A DNA stretch of 64,000 nucleotides from Burkholderia sp. HI2500 (GTDB lineage Bacteria > Pseudomonadota > Gammaproteobacteria > Burkholderiales > Burkholderiaceae), in the NCBI RefSeq assembly GCF_002223055.1, contig NZ_NKFL01000002.1, forward strand, positions 1-64,000, in the 5' to 3' direction. The notes beneath the pieces were generated by a model. That model saw nothing but the letters and a program-made list of their open reading frames with translations. It did no database searches and was not told the origin of the DNA. The translations under genes were made by a program, and so were the position numbers. Positions 7,564 to 16,900 of this stretch are shown here, piece by piece; the first letter of the stretch is position 1; each line of letters starts with the position of its first letter.

Positions 7564-8067
7564 ATGTCCGACGTCACGACCGCCACGTCATCCGCGAGCA
7601 ACGACGAGATCGCCGCTTACGTCGGCAAGAAAGCCGCCTGGTTCGAAAGGAAGTGGGAGATCGCCGCATCGCGAAAGAACCGGCAGTCGTGGAACTGGGC
7701 AGCCTGTTTCCTCGGCCCGGTGTGGATGGCGTACCGATGCATGTACTGGCAGGCGGCCGCCGTCCTTGGCGCGACGCTCGCGATCACGCTGGTCGAGCTG
7801 CTGTTCTTCCCGCGTTACTTCGAATCGACCACGTTCGACCCGGTCACCATCGGGATCGCGGTCACGCTCGGCTGGTGCGGGAACAGCCTCTACAGGACGC
7901 ACGTCGAACGCAGGATCGAAAAGCTGCGCCCGAGCGCGACGTCCCGCGAATCGTTGCTCGCGCTGCTGGAAGCGCAGGGCGGCACGAACTGGCTCGCAGC
8001 AGCCGGTTTTGCGATTGCAACGCCGTTGCTCGGTGTCTTGATCTACCTCGTGGCCGGGACGTATTGA
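7564..8067 (+). CDS. DUF2628-type inner-membrane protein
   Basis: A 167-residue protein that resembles the DUF2628 family: a soluble N-terminus with YVGKKAAWFERKW, then NWAACFLGPVWMAYRCMY, then two to three further membrane segments. The family has no established function. A TGAGAGCACACGACC leader gives a weak ribosome site. It stands alone between the tRNA terminator and the convergent SigJ-like gene. Confidence 0.75.
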   Translation: MSDVTTATSSASNDEIAAYVGKKAAWFERKWEIAASRKNRQSWNWAACFLGPVWMAYRCMYWQAAAVLGATLAITLVELLFFPRYFESTTFDPVTIGIAVTLGWCGNSLYRTHVERRIEKLRPSATSRESLLALLEAQGGTNWLAAAGFAIATPLLGVLIYLVAGTY

Positions 8068-8175
8068 TTGCAGGAGCCAGCGGCCGGCAGCCGGTAAAGC
8101 AGGGCGGCAGGGCGAAGAAAAGGGCGCATCGCGGCCGCGCATGCGCACGGCACCCGACGCGTGATTCCGCCGCAC

Positions 8176-9057
8176 TCAATGCAGATGCTTCAACTTGTCA
8201 GGATTCCGCACGACATAGATCGCGACGATTTTCCCGTCCTCGATCTCGAGCGCCGTGGTCTGCAGCTCGCCGTCCGCTTCCTGCGTGACGAAACCCGGCA
8301 ACCCGTTGATGAACCCCGCACGCACGAACGTCGACGCGTGCGTGGCGAACAGCTCGGCCAGGTACGCGTGCACCTTCATCACACGCTCGAAGCCGAACAC
8401 CGGCGTGCCCGCGGCCGGGCGCTTGCCGCCGCCATCCGCGTGCAGGCTCACGTCCTCGGCGAGCATCGCGCCGAGCGCGCGCATGTCGCCGCTGCGTGAC
8501 GCCGCAAAAAACGCCTCCGCCAATTCGATCCCGCGCTGCTTCTCGACATGGAAGCGCGGCCGCGCCTCGCGCACGTGCGTGCGGGCCCGCGCGGCGAGCT
8601 GCCGGCACGCGGCCGGGTCACGCTGGATCGTCGTGGCCACTTCGTCGAACTCGAGGCCGAATACGTCGTGCAGCAGGAACGCCGCGCGTTCGAGCGGCGA
8701 GAGCCGTTCGAGCGCGAGCAGCAGCGGCAGCGTGACGTCTTCCTGTTCGTCTTCCTCGACGACCGGCTCGGGCAGCCACGGGCCGACATAGGTCTCGCGC
8801 TGGTGCCGCGCGGACTTCAGCTGGTCGAGGCACATGCGCATCACCATGCGGCGCAGGAACGCTTCAGGCACGCGCACCTCGGTGCGGTCGACGTCCATCC
8901 ATCGGATGAACGCCTCCTGCACCATGTCCTCGGCATCCGCGACGGAACCGAGCATCCGGTACGCGACGCGGATCAGCGTGCGGCGCAGCGGGTCGAAGCT
9001 CGCCGCCGCATCGGCCCGTGTTTCGGCGCTGCCGTTGGCCGGATCGAGGGTCGGCAT
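8176..9057 (-). CDS. SigJ-like ECF sigma factor with C-terminal SnoaL-like domain
   Basis: A 293-residue sigma factor of the long ECF type. Region 2 (FDPLRRTLIRVAYRMLGS, AEDMVQEAFIRWM) and region 4 (LSPLERAAFLLHDVFGLEF) are followed by an NTF2/SnoaL-like domain from about residue 175 (RGIELAEAFFAASRSGDMRA) to the end. This layout matches SigJ-type sigmas, whose extra domain replaces a separate anti-sigma. The ATG at 9057 overlaps the stop of the AhpD-like gene (TGATG), so both are co-translated. Position and partner suggest control of a peroxide or organic-substrate response (inference). Confidence 0.87.
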   Translation of the reverse strand: MPTLDPANGSAETRADAAASFDPLRRTLIRVAYRMLGSVADAEDMVQEAFIRWMDVDRTEVRVPEAFLRRMVMRMCLDQLKSARHQRETYVGPWLPEPVVEEDEQEDVTLPLLLALERLSPLERAAFLLHDVFGLEFDEVATTIQRDPAACRQLAARARTHVREARPRFHVEKQRGIELAEAFFAASRSGDMRALGAMLAEDVSLHADGGGKRPAAGTPVFGFERVMKVHAYLAELFATHASTFVRAGFINGLPGFVTQEADGELQTTALEIEDGKIVAIYVVRNPDKLKHLH

Positions 9058-9533
9058 CAGGCCACCATCTTCGCGGCGGCGGCCTTTGCATCGGCCGGTT
9101 CGATCCACAGCCCGAAGCCGACCGCGAGCCGGTTCCAGCCGTTGATCACGTTGATCATCAGCGTGAGTTTCACCTGTTCCTCCTGGCTGAAGTGGTCGTT
9201 CAGCGCCGCGTAGGCCGCATCGTGTGCCGCGTGGCCCTCCGACAGTCGCGTGAGCGCGTCGGTCCAGCCGAGCGCCGCGCGTTCGCGGTCGGTGTAGCAG
9301 GGCGCTTCGCGCCACGCGGACAGCAGGTAGATGCGCTGCTCGGTCTCGCCTTGCTCGCGGGCTTCGGCCGCGTGCATGTTAATGCAGTTCGCGCATGCGT
9401 TGATCTGCGATGCGCGGATCTTGACCAGCTCGATGAGCGTCGGCTCGAGGCTCTGCGCGGCGGCGACCGAGACGGTCATCCAGTGCTTCATCAGGGCCGG
9501 CGCGGCGGCAAACGGGTTGAGTTTCGCAGTCAT
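9057..9533 (-). CDS. AhpD-like alkylhydroperoxidase / carboxymuconolactone decarboxylase family protein
   Basis: A 158-residue all-helical protein with the redox motif CANCINMH (C-x2-C-x3-H) near residues 52-59, typical of AhpD-like peroxidases that use the Cys pair. The ORF reaches back to 9734, but the ATG at 9533 directly follows AAAGGAGAAGG and begins the conserved MTAKLNPFAAAP. It is the first gene of a two-gene operon with the SigJ-like sigma, a common pairing in proteobacteria. Confidence 0.9.
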   Translation of the reverse strand: MTAKLNPFAAAPALMKHWMTVSVAAAQSLEPTLIELVKIRASQINACANCINMHAAEAREQGETEQRIYLLSAWREAPCYTDRERAALGWTDALTRLSEGHAAHDAAYAALNDHFSQEEQVKLTLMINVINGWNRLAVGFGLWIEPADAKAAAAKMVA

Positions 9534-10095
9534 GGTCCTTCTCCTTTGGTGTGGGTTCCGGGGATATGACGAGCGAGCCCCCCGCGTATGTGACATCGAC
9601 GCGAAATTTTTTTTGAAGCCGGTGAGCGGATCGGCGTGGAAGGCCGCGGGGGAAGGGCGGGCAGGGTGCTCGTCGAATGCAACAAACGCGGCGAGCATGC
9701 TTCGCGCGCAAGTGCTGGTCAGACGATTTCGCATTCACATCAGGGAGACGATCACGGCCGCGAACGCCCGCGGCATGAATCGAGCACAACGGCCGACGCC
9801 TGGGCCTCCACATGCCCCTCGATGCGCGCCGTTGTCAGCAATTGGCAACTGATCGGTTGCTTTCATTTACATTTATCTGGCGTTTCATCCGCATCTCGGT
9901 CAGCAACATTCACATTTCTGGCCCATACTGTTCTGCACGGGCAGATGAAGTGACGCCGCATCCGCGGCCCGGCGCGCGCGCCGGCTGCCCGACGACGCAG
10001 CAGCAGGTCGCACGTCAGCCGCGCGCATCACGCGCAAGGCTTTCCTTTTTCCGGCAACACGCAACGCAGCGAATCGCGACGTGGACGGTAAACCG
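9534..10095. other. 562-bp intergenic region between divergent operons
   Basis: No coding signal, repeat or RNA gene recognised. It must hold the promoters of the AhpD/SigJ operon and of egtBD. An oligo-T run lies at about 9606-9613, and a relatively AT-rich patch at 9855-9950 is the likeliest place for the egtB promoter. No clear -35/-10 pair could be fixed. Confidence 0.5.
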
Positions 10096-11319
10096 ATGAG
10101 CCTCCTTGCATCACAGCTTCAGCGCCGTTACCAGGACGTGCGCGCCCATAGCGTCGCGTTGACCGCGACGTTGTCCGCCGAGGACCAGGCCGTGCAGTCG
10201 ATGCCCGACGCCAGTCCGACGAAATGGCACCTCGCGCACACGACCTGGTTCTTCGAAACCGTCGTGCTGATGCGACGCGTGCCCGGCTACGCGCCGTTCA
10301 ACGCGGCATTCCAGTTCCTCTTCAATTCCTATTACGAAGCGCTCGGCCCGCGCCATCCGCGGCCGCAACGCGGGCTGCTCACGCGCCCGTCGCTCGACGA
10401 GGTGCATGCGTACCGGCAATACGTCGACGACGCGATGCTGCGCGCGCTGGCCGGCGCCGACGCGGCGCTGCTCGAGACGATCGCGCCCGAGGTCGAGCTC
10501 GGGCTCCATCACGAGCAGCAGCATCAGGAGCTGATCGTCACCGACATGCTGCACGCGTTCTCGTGCAACCCGCTGAAGCCGGCGTTCCGGCCGCGCAACG
10601 GGACGGACGCGGGCGCGATGGCCGCGGGCGACGCCGGCGCGCAGCATTGGCTGCATCAGCCGGGCGGGCTCGTCGAGATCGGCCACGACGGCGAGGCGTT
10701 TTCGTTCGACAACGAACGGCCGCGCCATACGGCGCTCGTGCGGCCGTACGAGATCGCGAGCCGCCTGGTGACGAATGCGGAATTCGCTGCGTTCGTCGCC
10801 GACGGCGGCTATACGCGCCCCGAGTTCTGGCTGTCGGACGGCTGGGCCGCCGTGCAGCGGGAAGGGTGGCAAGGGCCCGCGTACTGGATGCCCGACGACG
10901 ACGATGCGGCCGCCACGCGCGTACGGCGCACGTTTGGCCTGCACGGCGTCGAGCCGCTCGCACCCGACGCGCCGGTGTGCCACGTGAGCTTCTACGAAGC
11001 GGCCGCGTATGCGGAATGGGCCGGCGCGCGCCTGCCGACCGAATTCGAATGGGAAGCCGCGTTCCCCGCCGAAGGCATCCGGCAGATGCTCGGGCACGTG
11101 TGGCAATGGACGCGCTCGTCCTACGAGCCGTATCCGGGCTTTCGGCCGCTCGTCGGGGTAGCGGCCGAATACAACGGCAAGTTCATGGTCGGCCAGCAGG
11201 TCCTGCGCGGCAGCAGCATCGCGACGCCGCCCGGGCACGAACGGCCGACGTACCGCAATTTCTTTCCGCCGGCCGCGCGCTGGCAATTCACGGGAGTGCG
11301 ACTTGCGCGAGACGTCTGA
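10096..11319 (+). CDS. egtB: ergothioneine biosynthesis protein EgtB (iron-dependent sulfoxide synthase)
   Basis: A 407-residue protein joining an N-terminal DinB-like four-helix domain to a C-terminal formylglycine-generating-enzyme-like domain. The three iron ligands are visible: the His in KWHLAHTTWFFE near residue 51, and HEQQHQE near residues 137-143. The FGE part shows ASRLVTNAEFAAFV, CHVSFYEAAAYAEWAGARLP, and the C-terminal NFFPPAARWQFTGVRLA. It joins a sulfur donor to hercynine in the presence of oxygen. The ATG at 10096 is preferred over GTG at 10081. It overlaps egtD by 17 bp. Confidence 0.93.
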   Translation: MSLLASQLQRRYQDVRAHSVALTATLSAEDQAVQSMPDASPTKWHLAHTTWFFETVVLMRRVPGYAPFNAAFQFLFNSYYEALGPRHPRPQRGLLTRPSLDEVHAYRQYVDDAMLRALAGADAALLETIAPEVELGLHHEQQHQELIVTDMLHAFSCNPLKPAFRPRNGTDAGAMAAGDAGAQHWLHQPGGLVEIGHDGEAFSFDNERPRHTALVRPYEIASRLVTNAEFAAFVADGGYTRPEFWLSDGWAAVQREGWQGPAYWMPDDDDAAATRVRRTFGLHGVEPLAPDAPVCHVSFYEAAAYAEWAGARLPTEFEWEAAFPAEGIRQMLGHVWQWTRSSYEPYPGFRPLVGVAAEYNGKFMVGQQVLRGSSIATPPGHERPTYRNFFPPAARWQFTGVRLARDV

Positions 11320-12316
11320 CCAGACGGCCACGAGCGGTGGCCAGCAACCCGCCCGCGATTCGCGGCCGAGCGCGTTCGAGCGCGACCTGATCGACGGACT
11401 GTCGCGTACGCCGCGCAGCATTCCGCCGAAATACTTCTACGATGCGGCCGGCTCCACGTTGTTCGATCGCATCTGCGAGTTGCCCGAGTATTACCCGACC
11501 CGCACCGAGCTCGGCATCCTGCGCGATCGCGCGGCCGAGATCGTGCGGCGCGTCGGCCCGCATGCGGAACTCGTCGAATTCGGCGCGGGCTCGCTCGAGA
11601 AGATCCGCGTGCTGCTCGACGCGTTCGCGGGCAACTATGCGAACGCGCCGGCGCGCTACGTGCCGGTCGACATCTCGGCCGACTACCTGCACGATGCCGC
11701 CGCGCGGTTGCGTGCCGCGTATCCGTGGCTCGACGTCGCGCCGATCGCGGCCGACTACACGAAGGCCGAGCAACTGGCCGAGCTGACCGCGACACCGGCG
11801 CGGCGCATCGGCTTCTTTCCCGGCTCGACGATCGGCAACTTTGCGCCGGACGAAGCCGATGCGTTCCTGCGCGATGCCGCGCGGCTGCTGCGTGGCGGCG
11901 GCTTGCTGGTCGGCGCCGATCTCGTGAAGGATGAGCGCACGCTGCACGACGCGTACAACGATGCGCAGGGCGTGACCGCGCAGTTCAACCTGAACCTGCT
12001 GGTGCGCGCGAATACCGAGCTCGGTGCGGATTTCAACGTCGATGCGTTCTCGCATTGCGCGTTCTACGACAGCGCACGGCAGCGCATCGAGATGCATCTC
12101 GTCAGCGACGTCGCGCAGATCGTGCACGTGCGCGGCCACGCATTCCGCTTCGACGCCGGCGAGCGCATCCACACGGAGAATTCGCACAAGTTCACGATCG
12201 ACGGTTTCCATGCGATCGCGCGCCGCGCTGGATTCGTGCCCGATACCGTGTGGACCGACGCGGACAACCTGTTCAGCGTGCACTGGCTGCGCAGCGTCGA
12301 CGATATTCGCGCGTGA
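11303..12316 (+). CDS. egtD: L-histidine N-alpha-methyltransferase EgtD
   Basis: A 337-residue SAM-dependent methyltransferase that trimethylates histidine to hercynine, the substrate of EgtB. SAM-binding EFGAGSLEK lies near residues 92-100, with SRTPRSIPPKYFYDAAGSTLF upstream, GFFPGSTIGNF mid-protein, and a C-terminal DADNLFSVHWLR. The start is TTG at 11303, preceded by GGGAGTGCGAC; no ATG exists before the conserved core. The 17-bp overlap with egtB implies coupling. No egtC or egtE is present, as in the two-gene proteobacterial arrangement. Confidence 0.93.
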   Translation: MRETSDQTATSGGQQPARDSRPSAFERDLIDGLSRTPRSIPPKYFYDAAGSTLFDRICELPEYYPTRTELGILRDRAAEIVRRVGPHAELVEFGAGSLEKIRVLLDAFAGNYANAPARYVPVDISADYLHDAAARLRAAYPWLDVAPIAADYTKAEQLAELTATPARRIGFFPGSTIGNFAPDEADAFLRDAARLLRGGGLLVGADLVKDERTLHDAYNDAQGVTAQFNLNLLVRANTELGADFNVDAFSHCAFYDSARQRIEMHLVSDVAQIVHVRGHAFRFDAGERIHTENSHKFTIDGFHAIARRAGFVPDTVWTDADNLFSVHWLRSVDDIRA

Positions 12317-12327
12317 TGCACGTGCTT

Positions 12328-12363
12328 GCGAACCGCTCGCGTGCGGTGCGGGCGGTTCGCTTT
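12328..12363 (+). terminator. possible terminator of egtBD
   Basis: A 9-bp stem GCGAACCGC (12328-12336) with GCGGTTCGC (12352-12360) followed by TTTC. The loop is long and the T run short, so it is only a weak intrinsic terminator. Confidence 0.45.
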
Positions 12364-12612
12364 CGGCGCTTTCCAATGCTCGCCGGCGCGTGCCGATCGC
12401 CCGGTTTCGTGCCGAAAATCCCTTTTTTACCGCTCCGATGCACCGCTGCAACGGTGTTTGGAATGCGGCCTCTTCCTTGTCCCGCAAGGCTTTGCGGGAA
12501 CCCGTAAACGTCCGTTACCTGTCTCGCATACCCGTTTCACCTGTGTCTGTGTCCGGTGCCTAGACTCCGAACCGTATTCACATGACGCACGACACGTGCA
12601 GGGAGTTGCGAG

Positions 12613-12915
12613 ATGAACAAGAAACTCATTCTCGGTGCAGTTCTCGGTGTAGCGGCGCTGGCAGCTTCGGGCGTCGCCTCGGCCCACGTCGACCTGTCGG
12701 TCGGCATCGGCGTACCCGCCTATGCGGCGCCGGCGCCCGTCTACGTGGCGCCGCCTCCGCCCGTCATGTACGCGCCGGTCGGCTATCGCGACGACGGTTG
12801 GCGTGGCGACGGCTGGCGTCAGCGCGAATGGCGCGAACACGAGTGGCGCCGCCGTGAATGGCGCGAGCACGAGTGGCGCGATCGCGGCGGCTGGCGTGGC
12901 GGCCGCTGGGATTGA
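12613..12915 (+). CDS. small exported PXPV-repeat-like protein, Trp/Arg/Glu-rich tail
   Basis: A 100-residue protein with a clear signal peptide ending ASA (cleavage near residue 24), a proline-rich PXPV-like middle (APAPVYVAPPPPVMYAP), and a C-terminal half built from imperfect WREHEWRRRE units. A GGGAG site lies 8 bp upstream of the ATG. Such proteins are common and uncharacterised in Burkholderia. It is likely periplasmic or outer-surface. It is followed by two further small exported proteins. Confidence 0.75.
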   Translation: MNKKLILGAVLGVAALAASGVASAHVDLSVGIGVPAYAAPAPVYVAPPPPVMYAPVGYRDDGWRGDGWRQREWREHEWRRREWREHEWRDRGGWRGGRWD

Positions 12916-12958
12916 GCGAAGCGGCTCGACTTGATCTCCACACGAAGAGAATGAAAAC

Positions 12959-13159
12959 ATGATGCCCATTCGACACATCAGGCTGGGTGCCACCGCGGCC
13001 ATCGTGGCGCTTGCCACGATCGGCAGCGCGCACGCGGCGGGCTGCATGAAGGGCGCGGTGGGCGGCTGTATCGTCGGCCACCACATGGCGAAGAAGCAGG
13101 CGCAGGAGCAGGCCGCGCAACACAGGGCCGCCGCGCAGGGCATGCAGCCGGCGCAGTAA
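12959..13159 (+). CDS. small exported protein with two cysteines
   Basis: Not recognised. The 66 residues start with a signal peptide (ATAAIVALATIGSAHA), then GCMKGAVGGCIVGHHMAKK and an Ala/Gln-rich tail. The mature part is about 39 residues. A GAAGAGAATG leader precedes two adjacent ATGs (12959 and 12962). It lies 43 bp after the PXPV-like gene, so it is probably co-transcribed. Confidence 0.6.
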   Translation: MMPIRHIRLGATAAIVALATIGSAHAAGCMKGAVGGCIVGHHMAKKQAQEQAAQHRAAAQGMQPAQ

Positions 13160-13347
13160 GCATCATCGTCACCGGGGCGGCGCTGCGGCGCCGCGCCCAC
13201 CTGCCTCGTTCCCCGCTCAAGCACGATCCGGATTGATCTGACGAATGCGCGCCGCGCGCCTCGTTACGATCATTTACAACGTCGCATGGCGCGAATCCGG
13301 CGCGTTCATAGAATGCAGTCACACGAACGCGCTCCAGGGAGCACAAG

Positions 13348-13731
13348 ATGAAACAGCAACGATATCTGTCCGTACTGACGGCCGCGCTGCTCGCGCTCGG
13401 CACGGTGTCCGCGTATGCCGCAGCCGGCGGCAATGGCGGTGGAAACGGTGGTGGCGGCGGTGGCGGAGGTCACGGTGCAGGCGGCGGCAATGCAGGCGGC
13501 ATGTCCGCCGGCCATATGAGTGGCCACGCGCTGAGCAACTCGAACGGCATGCACGCGGGCGACCGCGACAAGGGCCTGTCGCGCGCGGCCGACCGCTCCG
13601 ACACGATCGCCGATCGCGCCGGCGCGCAGCCGGGCCGCGGTCACACGCACGCACACGCGCATGGCCACACGACGCACGCGTCGACGGCCACGCATCATTC
13701 GCATCACCACGCATTGGGCCGCACGCTTTAA
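13348..13731 (+). CDS. small exported Gly- and His-rich protein
   Basis: Not recognised. The 127-residue product has a signal peptide ending AYA, a glycine run (residues 27-48), and a histidine-rich C-terminus (HTHAHAHGHTTHA, then HHSHHHA). The His clusters suggest divalent metal binding, which is inference. A CAGGGAGCAC site precedes the ATG, and an intrinsic terminator follows. Confidence 0.7.
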   Translation: MKQQRYLSVLTAALLALGTVSAYAAAGGNGGGNGGGGGGGGHGAGGGNAGGMSAGHMSGHALSNSNGMHAGDRDKGLSRAADRSDTIADRAGAQPGRGHTHAHAHGHTTHASTATHHSHHHALGRTL

Positions 13732-13755
13732 GCGCGGCGCGCAATCGTGACGGAA

Positions 13756-13777
13756 GGGCGCTTCGGCGCCCTTTTTT
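13756..13777 (+). terminator. intrinsic terminator after the Gly/His-rich gene
   Basis: GGGCGC (13756-13761), UUCG tetraloop, GCGCCC (13766-13771) and six Ts: a textbook intrinsic terminator. Confidence 0.9.
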
Positions 13778-13956
13778 CATGGCGGGAATGCAACGCGGCT
13801 GTCGCGCGAAAACATCGTGCCGACCCGATTTGCAACCAGCCGTAACCGCGCCGCGAACGGGCGCGAATACGGATCGCTTACACGCGGGTAACAGACCGGA
13901 AATCGGCGCAAGGCGCGCGCATGGCGAGCGCGCCGGGCCGCGTCGAAAAAGCCGAT

Positions 13957-13981
13957 AAAAAAGGGCGGCTCATCGCCGCCC
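13957..13981 (-). terminator. intrinsic terminator of the type III R-M operon
   Basis: On the minus strand GGGCGGC, a 5-nt loop and GCCGCCC are followed by six Ts (complement of 13957-13962). It begins 7 bp after the res stop codon. Confidence 0.85.
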
Positions 13982-13987
13982 TTCGTT

Positions 13988-16900
13988 TCAGCGCCCGGCG
14001 CTCGCCAGGGGCACTGCAGGTTCAAACAACGCGTCCGCCTGCGTCACGCGCACGAAGCGCGCCGCGCCGTCGCCGTCCACCAGCGCCCGGAAATGCGCCT
14101 CGCCGCACGCGAGCTTCGCCCGCTCGTGCTCGCTCGGCACGTGGCCGTCCGCATTCGGCGTATCGACGACGAAGTACAGCCGTTCGCCGCCGTCCTGTTC
14201 CGCGAGCACGGCCCAGTCCGGGTGATAGCTGCCGAGCGGCGTCTGCACGCGGAACCATGCAGGCAGCTTTGCGTACAGCTTCACGCCCTCGTGCGCCTCG
14301 AGCGCATCGGCGAACGCACGCTCCGCGTCCGTCTCGCATACGACCGCCTCGTGGATCGACTTCTGCGCATCGGGCCGCAGGTTGCGCAGATAGCCGGTCA
14401 GCGCCTCGCTCTCGAACGATTCGAGCGCATGCACATGACGCTCGCCGAGCTTGTGGTACGCGATGCCCGCGACGAGCGCGAGCCGCTTGCAGCGGTTGAT
14501 CGCATCGGCCGCGACCGCGATGAACTGCTGCGGATTCACGCGGAAATCCTCGAGCCGGCCGCTGTCGGCCAGGATCGTCGCGAGCGAACGGCGCGTGAGC
14601 TGCGTGCGGTCCTGCAGTTCGGTGAGCAGGTCGGGCAGCGGCAGCTCGCCTTCGTCGAGCAGCACCGTGCCGGCGCCGGCCACCTCGATCGCCTCGATGC
14701 CTGCCTTGCCGATGTCGATCTCGGCCTTGCGCCACTGCAGTCGTGCGCGGGCGATGTCCGGCGCGTCGTGCAGCGCGGCCGCGCAGTCACGCACGAGCTT
14801 CGCGTTGTCGAACTCGACGCGGTACACGGTGCGATGGCGGATGCGGTCCCACAACGCGCGGAAATCCTCGCCGAACACGACGGCCTTGCCCGACGCATCG
14901 CGCCGCAGCGCGATCGCACGGCGCTCGTCCGCGTTGCGCACGGCGAAGCGGCCCGACAGCTTGCGCAGCGTCGCGACGATTGGCGCGCGCAGCATCTCGA
15001 ACGCCTCCGGCAGCACCAGCGCGCTCTGGCGCAGCGCATCCTTCAGCCGGTCGAGCACCTTGCCCTGCGCGTCGACGTAGCCTTGCTCGTGCAGGTGGTT
15101 CCACAGCACGCGCGACAGCTCGACGCCGAGCGCATGCGCGGGCCCGTCGCCTTCCTGCACGGGCAGCGCCGCGAACTGGTGTTCCTCGACGATCCCGAAC
15201 CGGATGCCCGTGTCGGCCTCGATTTCCTTCTGCAGGTTCTCCGCGAACGACTCGTAGCGCTCGGTCGCGATCACGGTGAGCGTGTTCACGCCCGGATCGC
15301 GCACGCGTTCGCCGTCCTGGTCGACGGCAAGGCGCAGCCCGCGGCCGAGCGTCTGGCGGCGCTCGCGCTCGGTCTGGATGTCGCGCAGCGTGCAGATCTG
15401 GAACACGTTCGGGTTGTCCCAGCCTTCCTTCAGCGCCGAGTGCGAGAAGATGAACTTCAGCGGCGTGTCGAACGACAGCAGCGCTTCCTTCTCGCGCATG
15501 ATCAGGCCGTACGCACGCTCTGCGTTCTCGCGCGCCGCGGCGCTGCTTTCGCTCGTGTCGGTCCAGCCGCCCTTGCGGTCGATCGAGAAGTAGCCGTTGT
15601 GCGCGCGGCCGACTTCGAGCGCGACGTCGACGCCGTCGAACAGCGCGCGGTAGGCCGGCACGCGTGCCGCACGTGCGTATTCCTCTTCGAAGATCAGCGC
15701 GTAGTCGCCCTTCGCGGGCATGCCGTTTTCGTCGTAGCGGCGATAGCGCTCGACCGAATCGACGAAGAACAGCGACAGCACCTTCACGCCGCGTTCGGCC
15801 AGGCGCAGTTCCTTGTCCAGATGCTCGCGGATCGTGCGGCGGATCATCTCGCGCTGCACGGCGAGCGTGTCGATGTCGCCGAACGCCTCGCCGAGCGACA
15901 GGAACGCCTCGCCTTCCGGATGGCGCAGCTCGACGTATTCGGCGCCCTTCACCGCATGGACTTCGCCGATCCGCAGCCCCGCGTACAGCGCGCGCTTGGT
16001 CAGGCGTTCGAGATCGTCGCCGTCGGTGGCCGACACGATCTGCCGCTTCACGCCGGCCGTCGTCGCGACGTCGAGCTCGATGCGCGCGCTGATCGCGCCG
16101 CGCCGGTTCGACACGCCCACGAGCCGCACGTACGGCTTGTTGTGCGCATCCTCGACGATCGCCGACGCGATCTCGATCTGCTTGACGAGCTTGCGCTCGT
16201 ACGCGTCGACCGCGTCGAGCCGGTACACCATGTGGTGGCGGTCGACGTGCGTGGCCGAATAGCGCAGCGTGCAGAGCGGCGCCATCGCGGCGAGCGCTTC
16301 GCGGCCGCGGCCTTCGAGCCCGCCGTCGACGCTTTGCGGCTCGTCGACGATCACGATCGGCCGCGTCGCGCGGATCAGGTCGATCGGCTTCTCGCCGCCG
16401 GTCTTCTCGCTGTCCTTGTAGAGGTTGTTGATTTCCTTCTTGTTGATCGCGGCCACCGTCATCACCATGATCTGGATCGCCGCGCTCGCCGCGAAGTGGC
16501 GCACCTGGCCGAGCTTCGCGGAGTCGTACAGGAAATAGTCGTACGGCACGCCCGCGTACAGCGCGCGGAAATGATCCTCGGTGATCGAGAGCGTCTTGTG
16601 CACGCCTTCCTTGATCGCGATCGACGGCACGACGATCACGAACTTCGTGAAGCCGTAGCGGCGGTTCAGCTCGAAGATCGTGCGCAGGTACACGTAGGTC
16701 TTGCCGGTGCCGGTTTCCATCTCGACGGTGAAGTCGCGCGAGCCGGGCAGGCCGGACGGCGGCAGCCCGCCGCGCAGCTGCACGTCGGCGAGGTTGCGCG
16801 CGAGCGCGTCGTCGGTCAGCGACAGCCGGTTGCCGACGCCTTGCTCGGACACCGCGAAGCCGAGCGAGCCTTGCGCGGCGGCCGTCGTGCCGGGCGCGGC

